DNA from: CAMCXE01 sp036520615
Lineage (GTDB): Bacteria; Pseudomonadota; Gammaproteobacteria; Pseudomonadales; Cellvibrionaceae
Direction: 5' to 3'
DNA length: 64,000 nt
NCBI GenBank assembly: GCA_036520615.1
Contig: DATDJI010000083.1
Coordinates: forward strand, 62,001-126,000
A program made the position numbers and the translations under genes. The notes beneath the pieces were generated by a model. The model had not been told where the DNA came from. It ran no database searches and was given only the letters and a program-made list of their open reading frames with translations. Below, one piece after another: positions 58,593 to 64,000 of the stretch. Every line of letters starts with the position of its first letter. The first letter of the stretch is position 1.

Positions 58593-60248
58593 GTGCTCAC
58601 TCATTTAAGTATTCGCAATTTAACCTTGGTGGACACCTTAGATTTAGAGCTTGCGCCAGGGCTTACCGTACTCACCGGCGAGACTGGGGCGGGTAAGTCA
58701 ATTTTGTTGGACGCCATAGGCCTTTCCCTGGGCGATCGGGCCGACGCCGATAAAATCCGCCAAGGCCAGGACAAAGCCGAAGTGAGCGCGCAATTTGATT
58801 TAACCGGCAGGCCCGACATTCTAAGCTGGCTTGAGGCGGAAGATCTTGCGCAACAAAACGAATGTATTTTGCGCAGAAGCCTAAGCCGCGAAGGGCGCTC
58901 ACGCGCGTTTATTAATGATCGGGCTGTAACGCTGCAGCAGCTGCGTAGCCTCGGCGAACAGCTGATTAACCTACACAGTCAGCACGAACACCAGGCGCTA
59001 ATGGACACGGCTCACCACCGCTGGCTGCTTGATCACTTCGGCCAACTGCAGTCGCTTGTGATACCGGTGCGCGAAGCCTTCACTCGTTGGCAGCAATTGA
59101 CTCAGGAATACCAGCGCGTCTGCGCGCAAGCGGACGAACTCAACGCCCGCTACCAACTGCTTAGCTATCAGGTGGAAGAATTCGACCAGTTGGCGGTACA
59201 GCCTGGCGAGCTCGAACGCTTAGAGCTACAACAAAAACAACTCACCCACGCCGATGCGTTTAACCAGTATTGCCAGAACGTTGTGGACATTTGCCAAGCG
59301 GATAAAGGCCTGCGCGATAGATTGCACCGGGCCATCCAATTACTAAACCAAGTGCCGCTGCAAAATAACGCCGTAAAAGAAGCGCAAGCTTTACTGCAGA
59401 GCGCGCAAATTAATATTGAAGAAGCCAGCAGCGAATTAATCCACGCCCTAGATGCTAATCACCATCTGGACGGCGATCTGCCCAGTATTGAGCGACGCCT
59501 GACAGCCCTGTTTGAAATGGCGCGCAAACATCGCGTTAAACCGCATGAATTACTGAATTTACATCAACGCTTAAGCGATGAATTACAGCAACTTAAAAGT
59601 GGCGACGAACAATTGGCAGGCTTGCAAAGCGCCATCGCTCAGGCGCTTATCACCTACGAAAGCGCAAGCCAGGCTCTAAGCCAAGCCCGCCAGCAGGTGG
59701 CTCAGGTACTCAGCAGTCAGGTCAACAATCAGCTGGCACACCTAAGCCTCGGCCACGCCCAATTTAGCCTCGCTTTTAATTCCCTTGCAGCTCCGAGTCT
59801 TCAAGGTGCTGAACAGGTGGAATTTCTTATTAGTACCATTCCTGGTGCGCCGCCCAAGCCGCTCGCCAAGATCGCCTCCGGCGGCGAGCTCTCGCGCATT
59901 AGCCTCGCTATTGCCGTTGTCACCGCCAAAGCTGCTAAACCCAGCACGCTTATTTTTGATGAGGTCGACGTGGGCATTGGGGGTGAAACCGGTGATGTGG
60001 TGGGGCGTTTATTGCGAGAGTTGGGCGAGAGCGGGCAGGTGTTGTGCGTAACACACCTTGCGCAGGTGGCGAGCAAAGCGCATCAACATTTAAAAGTAAG
60101 TAAGAATTTATTAAGTGAGGGCGCCTATAGCGATATTGCACCCTTAGTGGGGGAAAATAAGGTTTTAGAAATTGCTCGCATGATGGGCGGGCAGGTGCAG
60201 TCAGTGCAGTCGTTGGCGCATGCGCGGGAGATGTTAGAGCGGCTTTGA
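58593..60248 (+). CDS. recN: DNA repair protein RecN
   Basis: 551 residues starting at GTG. It is an SMC-like repair protein: Walker A GETGAGKS at 29-36 in LTVLTGETGAGKSILLDAIG, a central coiled-coil arm (about 150-370, rich in Gln and Leu), the ABC-type signature KIASGGELSRISLAI near 430, Walker B TLIFDEVDVGIGGETGDVVG, and the final VLCVTHLAQVASKAHQHLKV. RecN acts early in double-strand break repair. It is divergent from grpE, an arrangement conserved across Gammaproteobacteria. An SOS box is usual before recN, but none of the canonical type is seen. Confidence 0.97.
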   Translation: MLTHLSIRNLTLVDTLDLELAPGLTVLTGETGAGKSILLDAIGLSLGDRADADKIRQGQDKAEVSAQFDLTGRPDILSWLEAEDLAQQNECILRRSLSREGRSRAFINDRAVTLQQLRSLGEQLINLHSQHEHQALMDTAHHRWLLDHFGQLQSLVIPVREAFTRWQQLTQEYQRVCAQADELNARYQLLSYQVEEFDQLAVQPGELERLELQQKQLTHADAFNQYCQNVVDICQADKGLRDRLHRAIQLLNQVPLQNNAVKEAQALLQSAQINIEEASSELIHALDANHHLDGDLPSIERRLTALFEMARKHRVKPHELLNLHQRLSDELQQLKSGDEQLAGLQSAIAQALITYESASQALSQARQQVAQVLSSQVNNQLAHLSLGHAQFSLAFNSLAAPSLQGAEQVEFLISTIPGAPPKPLAKIASGGELSRISLAIAVVTAKAAKPSTLIFDEVDVGIGGETGDVVGRLLRELGESGQVLCVTHLAQVASKAHQHLKVSKNLLSEGAYSDIAPLVGENKVLEIARMMGGQVQSVQSLAHAREMLERL

Positions 60249-60347
60249 ATAGATGGCGGCATAGAGTTTTAAATAACATTACCCATAACTGTATTTGCCA
60301 ACAGAGTAGTTGACCGGAATTAACTCGATAGACCCATTTACGTTAGA

Positions 60348-60385
60348 GATTTCCCACCTGCTTTGATGTGTTTAGGTGGGAAATC
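60348..60385. terminator. Hairpin downstream of recN
   Basis: GATTTCCCACCT and AGGTGGGAAATC form a 12-bp perfect stem with a 14-base loop, 100 bases after recN. The T-run is weak, but it lies between convergent genes and may stop both. Confidence 0.7.
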
Positions 60386-60515
60386 CTTTGTTGTAATAGA
60401 CAGGAACACCAAGCCAGTCACAAGCTGCGCTTTGATTAAGTTCACTAATGCTTCCCGCTACCCTTATTTAATTGAACTGTAAATAAGCGAATACTTCCTC
60501 GCATTAAAATGCGCG

Positions 60516-62717
60516 CTAGTTAATTTGCCCAACCCCATCAAAAACCTTGTAATAATCAAAATCCACAAACCCACCGCTGGTTTTGGTTGCGTAGTTAAAT
60601 AGTGCATACCTATAACCAATAAAGTGCGGCAGCGTGTACGACATTTGGATTGCATTGCCTATCTCCTTCCAACTTGTGCCATCAAGGCTGTAATAAAAAT
60701 AAGCCTTGTCGGTTTTATTTTTAAAATCCATACGGATTTTAAAATACAATTTTGTTTGGTTCACTGAGACTGTAGATATTTCTTTGGCGCTGCCTGAGGT
60801 CGCATCTACCATTACAACGCTTTTTGTGTTGCCGTTAATTTTAACGCCGACATAACCGTAATTTTTCTGTAAAGCGGCGAGCCCTGCCACATCCCCATCT
60901 TTCATCGCGGTAATATCCACAGCAATTATGCCGGTGGATTCAGGGCCAAAGCTGCGCTGGGTAAGTGAATTGCGCGCGGTTAAAATACTTTGATCAACTC
61001 GCGCGGTTGTTAAACGCAAAAATCCCGGTTTGGCTGTGAGAGACCAATTATTTTTATCGGGGTTGTGATTCCACTGCCAGGCCAATTTTAATTGACTATC
61101 GGTAAAATCATCGGAGCTGACAATTCCGGTTAACGATTGCTCTTTAACTTTAAAATCTAATGAGCTAGGAACTACACCATTATTGCCAAGTGTTGGCCAG
61201 CCGTTGTTCCATTTTACAGGGACTAAATAGGGTATGCGCCCAACCGAACCATGATCTTGAAATAAAAACGCGTACCAAGCACCGTCGGCTGTATCAATAA
61301 AACCACCCTGAGCAATACCGTCATTTTTTAATACCACGCGACCTTCATAAGGCCCGGTCAGTGAGCTGGATTTGTAGAGTAATTGTGTGCGCCCGCCACC
61401 ATTTGGCCAACAAATAAGGGAAATATAATATTGCCCATTTATTTTTTGCGCGTGGGTACCCTCAGCTGGGACTATTAGGCTTGCGCCTGCAATACTTGAT
61501 GCATTAGCAATTAATATTTGATTAAGGCCACCTGATTTAATGCTTTTACCATCGGGCGTTAATTCGATAATTTTTATAGTGTTGCTGCCGTAAACAAAAA
61601 ATAATCGCCCGTTATCAAAAAACAGTGAGGAATCGTGATAAGCGCCACTAATTACGTTTCTCTCCCATGGGCCATTTTCCAGGCTATTCGTTGTAAATAT
61701 GTAGGTTTTATTGGCAGCGTTAGAAAATGTACTGACATAATAAGTGCCTGCGTTATAAACCAAGCTGCTAGCCCAGGAGCCTCTACCATATTCATCTTGG
61801 CCGCCACTAAGTGTCATGGCATTACCGCTTTCTAAGGTTTCGTAGGCGTAATTAATAGTTTCCCATTGCACAAGATCCTTTGAGCGCATAATGGGAATGC
61901 CAGGATTCATGTGCATAGTGGTGCTGCTCATGTAATAGGTATCACCCATTCTTAGAACAGAAGGGTCAGGAACATCGGCCCAAATTAAAGGATTGGTGGC
62001 GGTAACGGTGGCAGGAGTGGGCGTGGACGATAGTTCGCCCAGTGCAGAATAAATAGCTAAGCCTGCCAGCGTGCCGTTATCTATTTCACTGGTAATATCG
62101 ATATTTAAAACACCATCTGTTACAGCAATATTGTCAATTATTTTGGTTAGAGCCGAGCTTGCGCCAACGCTTGTGAAAATATCCAAAGCGCTAATTACTG
62201 GAGAGCCTTCAATCGCAATAGAAAATACTCGTTTATTCGCTTCACTCCAATAGAGTTCTGCTAATTGCAATTTAATAGAATAGCGCGCTGAAGTAACTGG
62301 AATGGCGTAACTAAAACTTCCATAACGCTCGCTTTGAAATAATGTCGGCTCATTTGTATGTGCAATGGCAGAGGTTACAGTACGGGTTTGCCCGCCCTGG
62401 AAATAGCGGTCAGGTTCATAAATTTCGTTTTGTAGCGCAGTGTTATTTTCAGAACCGGAATTAATGGCGATCACTAACGGTAGCTTTATTGCAGGTGTTC
62501 CGCTTGAGCTGGATGAAGAGCTAGAGCTCGAAGAAGAGCTTGTTGAGCTTGAGGAGGAATTGCTTGAGCTGGCTGACGAGGAATTACTTGAGCTGGAATT
62601 AGCAAGGCTGCCTGAACTAGACGACGATGTACTACTAGTGGATGGCGATTCGCCGCCGCAGGCACTGAGCAAGAGAACGAGCGCTAAGACAAACGCCGAT
62701 GTGCATTTAGAAAGCAT
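60516..62717 (-). CDS. Lipoprotein glycoside hydrolase family 43 with malectin-like domain
   Basis: 733 residues from the ATG at 62717, with AGGTG upstream. The signal peptide ends in LLLSAC (Cys20), a lipobox. A serine-rich linker of about 50 residues follows. A malectin-like domain (about 80-230) has INSGSENNTALQNEIYEPDR and YFQGGQT. The GH43 five-bladed propeller starts with NPLIWADVPDPSVLRMGDTY (catalytic base Asp) and YYMSSTTMHMNPGIPIMRSK; likely acid Glu is in IVPAEGTHAQK. The C-terminal beta-sandwich ends with YALFNYATKTSGGFVDFDYY. The DVPDPSV/MSSTTMHMNPG pattern suits the xylosidase/arabinofuranosidase-type GH43 branch, so it probably trims xylan side chains or oligomers at the cell surface, complementing the GH10. 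Confidence 0.93.
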   Translation of the reverse strand: MLSKCTSAFVLALVLLLSACGGESPSTSSTSSSSSGSLANSSSSNSSSASSSNSSSSSTSSSSSSSSSSSSSGTPAIKLPLVIAINSGSENNTALQNEIYEPDRYFQGGQTRTVTSAIAHTNEPTLFQSERYGSFSYAIPVTSARYSIKLQLAELYWSEANKRVFSIAIEGSPVISALDIFTSVGASSALTKIIDNIAVTDGVLNIDITSEIDNGTLAGLAIYSALGELSSTPTPATVTATNPLIWADVPDPSVLRMGDTYYMSSTTMHMNPGIPIMRSKDLVQWETINYAYETLESGNAMTLSGGQDEYGRGSWASSLVYNAGTYYVSTFSNAANKTYIFTTNSLENGPWERNVISGAYHDSSLFFDNGRLFFVYGSNTIKIIELTPDGKSIKSGGLNQILIANASSIAGASLIVPAEGTHAQKINGQYYISLICWPNGGGRTQLLYKSSSLTGPYEGRVVLKNDGIAQGGFIDTADGAWYAFLFQDHGSVGRIPYLVPVKWNNGWPTLGNNGVVPSSLDFKVKEQSLTGIVSSDDFTDSQLKLAWQWNHNPDKNNWSLTAKPGFLRLTTARVDQSILTARNSLTQRSFGPESTGIIAVDITAMKDGDVAGLAALQKNYGYVGVKINGNTKSVVMVDATSGSAKEISTVSVNQTKLYFKIRMDFKNKTDKAYFYYSLDGTSWKEIGNAIQMSYTLPHFIGYRYALFNYATKTSGGFVDFDYYKVFDGVGQIN

Positions 62718-63184
62718 GTGAGGCACCTAGTAAGTCACTATTAATTATTATGGCGGCGCCTCGAAGGGCACACGGGCAACCGCTAAACAACTGATTTCCG
62801 GCTTGACCAGTAAATACAGACCTGAAAAATCCAATAACTATTAAATTGAGACAGTAGGCAAACGTTTGAAATAGTCGGGTAAGATATAAGCCTCGTGGCA
62901 TTATAGTCATACCGTATAACTAAACAATGCCAGGTCTGCACTCTATTGTGCAAAAGAGCTTTGAAGTCCATCACAGAGCGCAAAGCTATTTGGAGACAGG
63001 TTCATTGAACCTGCGTTGGATTAGGTTAGGGGTGAGTAAGGATTTAAAACTGGGACAATTGATCGGGATTAATAAGCAATCGAATTTCTTTGGCTGTAGC
63101 CATCCTTCAGCTGCTGCTCAGGCCGCTGCTGAAAGTATTGAAATTATTTATCCGTAAATAGGCGCGGGAAAATAACAATAATTG
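62718..63184. other. Intergenic region, 467 bases, upstream of the GH43 gene
   Basis: Lies between sulfatase and GH43, both on the minus strand. It contains the operator-like palindrome at 62904-62922. A short plus-strand reading (62927-63157) has no ribosome site or motif and is not called. Confidence 0.6.
62904..62922. promoter_or_regulatory. Pseudo-palindromic operator candidate upstream of GH43
   Basis: TAGTCATACCGTATAACTA reads nearly the same on both strands, with two mismatched pairs (AGTYATAC-N-GTATRACT). It lies about 190 bases before the GH43 start. It looks like a dimer-binding site for a sugar-responsive repressor; which one is unknown. Confidence 0.5.
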
Positions 63185-64000
63185 TTAAAGCTGGGATTGA
63201 TAATGATCAGCCTGCAATTTTGCATCTATTTTGTAGGTGCGAACATCAGCAGTAATTGGCAACATAGTTTCGTTCCAGTCATTCCAGCGCTGTTTTAATC
63301 GGCTAAAAATATCCGGGTATTTTTGCGCAAGATTAGCTCGCTCGCTTTGGTCCTCTGCTAAATTAAATAAAAATTCATTGTTGGCGATTTTAAGATATTT
63401 CCAATCGCCAGAGCGCACCGCTGCTTGGTTATTTGCTTTGTAGCGCCAAAATAACTCGCGCGGGCGCGCTGGGGCCGTAGCTAAAATGGCGGGTAAAATG
63501 TTTTCACCGTCAGGCGGATAATGAGTATTCGCCGTACCGCCAGCTGCGGCTAAAAGTGTGGGAAGCCAATCCATGCTAATAATCACTTGTTGAGAAATTT
63601 GCGCAGGCCTTACCTGCGCAGGCCACCGCACTATAGCAGGCACACGAATACCGCCTTCTAATAATTCGGACTTTTGTCCACTAAGCGGCCAGGTGCGAGA
63701 AAACCGCTCACCGCCGTTATCACTAGTAAAAATAACTATTGTATTGTCAGCGATATTTTTATCGTTTAATGCAGATAATATTTCACCCACGGCTTTATCC
63801 ATAGAGCCGACCATTTTTGCATAGGTAGCCAAATTTCCACCGTCGTAATGACCAAGGGTCGATAATGATTTTGCAATTCCTTCATCATTCGGCCCTTCCC
63901 AGGGCCAGTGCGGAGCGGTGAAGTGTACAGATAAGAAAAAGGGCTTTTTGACTGATTGTTCAGTAATAAATGCTTTGGCACGAGCAGCAATTAAATCGGT
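63185..64000 (-). CDS. Sulfatase, C-terminal part, cut by window edge
   Basis: The frame is open from the window edge to the stop at 63185, at least 272 residues. Upstream of residue-like TTG at 63832 it still reads FFLSVHFTAPHWPWEGPND, a sulfatase family block, so the gene begins outside. Other blocks: YAKMVGSMDKAVGEILSALN, TIVIFTSDNGGERFSRTWPL, GIRVPAIVRWPAQV, ISMDWLPTLLAAAGG and DWKYLKIANNEFLFNLAEDQ. The formylglycine site (C/S-x-P-x-R) is in the missing N terminus. It would remove sulfate esters from polysaccharides or other compounds. It lies upstream of the GH43 gene on the same strand, but a 467-base spacer makes a shared transcript doubtful. Confidence 0.93.
   Translation of the reverse strand, partial: TDLIAARAKAFITEQSVKKPFFLSVHFTAPHWPWEGPNDEGIAKSLSTLGHYDGGNLATYAKMVGSMDKAVGEILSALNDKNIADNTIVIFTSDNGGERFSRTWPLSGQKSELLEGGIRVPAIVRWPAQVRPAQISQQVIISMDWLPTLLAAAGGTANTHYPPDGENILPAILATAPARPRELFWRYKANNQAAVRSGDWKYLKIANNEFLFNLAEDQSERANLAQKYPDIFSRLKQRWNDWNETMLPITADVRTYKIDAKLQADHYQSQL

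Noticed and set aside
62927..63157. 76-residue plus-strand frame in the GH43-sulfatase spacer
   Set aside because: No ribosome site, no motif, and it begins at the edge of the operator-like sequence.

Overview
The window looks like a chromosomal segment of a free-living, flagellated, polysaccharide-degrading gammaproteobacterium, most likely of the Cellvibrionaceae (Cellvibrio/Saccharophagus type). Reasons: two lipoprotein glycoside hydrolases (GH10 and GH43) carry long poly-serine linkers, which are characteristic of that group. The core gene orders (flgN-flgM-flgA-cheV-cheR; nrdR-ribD-ribE-ribB-ribH-nusB-thiL-pgpA-ribA; dapB/dnaJ/dnaK/grpE/recN) follow the Pseudomonas-like gammaproteobacterial plan. 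PEP-CTERM sorting signals and TonB-linked sensing genes are present. No phage, integrase, IS element or CRISPR array was seen.

Layout. 1-6.0 kb: edge of a nitroreductase, then a tightly packed TonB receptor / YfiR-like / histidine kinase / response regulator operon. 6.5-9.7 kb: a PEP-CTERM protein and a chemoreceptor. 9.8-15.3 kb: gltX, tRNA-Ala(GGC), and tesA facing an ABC exporter pair. 15.8-18.5 kb: an anchored GH10 xylanase, a cupin protein, and a sigma-28-driven small gene plus FliS. 18.6-26.5 kb: a secreted alkaline phosphatase operon with an export-signal partner, an HTTM-type membrane pair, and a large EF-hand membrane protein of unknown function. 26.6-31.9 kb: gluQ-dksA, sfsA, a Rieske protein, gnd and a DUF486 protein. 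32.2-37.0 kb: flagellar and chemotaxis genes with recognisable sigma-28 and sigma-54 promoters. 37.0-43.9 kb: DAHP synthase, an AGE-family epimerase, and an NAD salvage locus (nadV, nadM-Nudix, nrtR) with matching NrtR-type operators and a frameshifted phosphatase. 44-54 kb: cold-shock protein and the riboflavin/nusB/thiL cluster. 54-60 kb: dnaJ, dnaK and grpE behind heat-shock promoters, then recN. 60.5-64 kb: a GH43 lipoprotein and the C-terminal part of a sulfatase.

How parts work together. The rib cluster makes riboflavin with a degenerate second domain on RibB and a separate true RibA. NadV and NadM form the two-step nicotinamide-to-NAD route under the repressor NrtR. FlgM/FlgN/FlgA/CheV/CheR and the remote FliS locus share flagellar sigma-factor promoters. 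Hydrolases, sulfatase, phosphatase and TonB receptor suit a scavenger of complex organic matter. All calls are from reading the sequence; no database search was run. The most unusual items are the broken P-loop of the phosphatase beside nrtR, the NrtR operators, the sigma-28 promoter in front of an uncharacterised arginine-rich gene plus FliS, the TonB/YfiR/kinase operon, and the EF-hand membrane protein.
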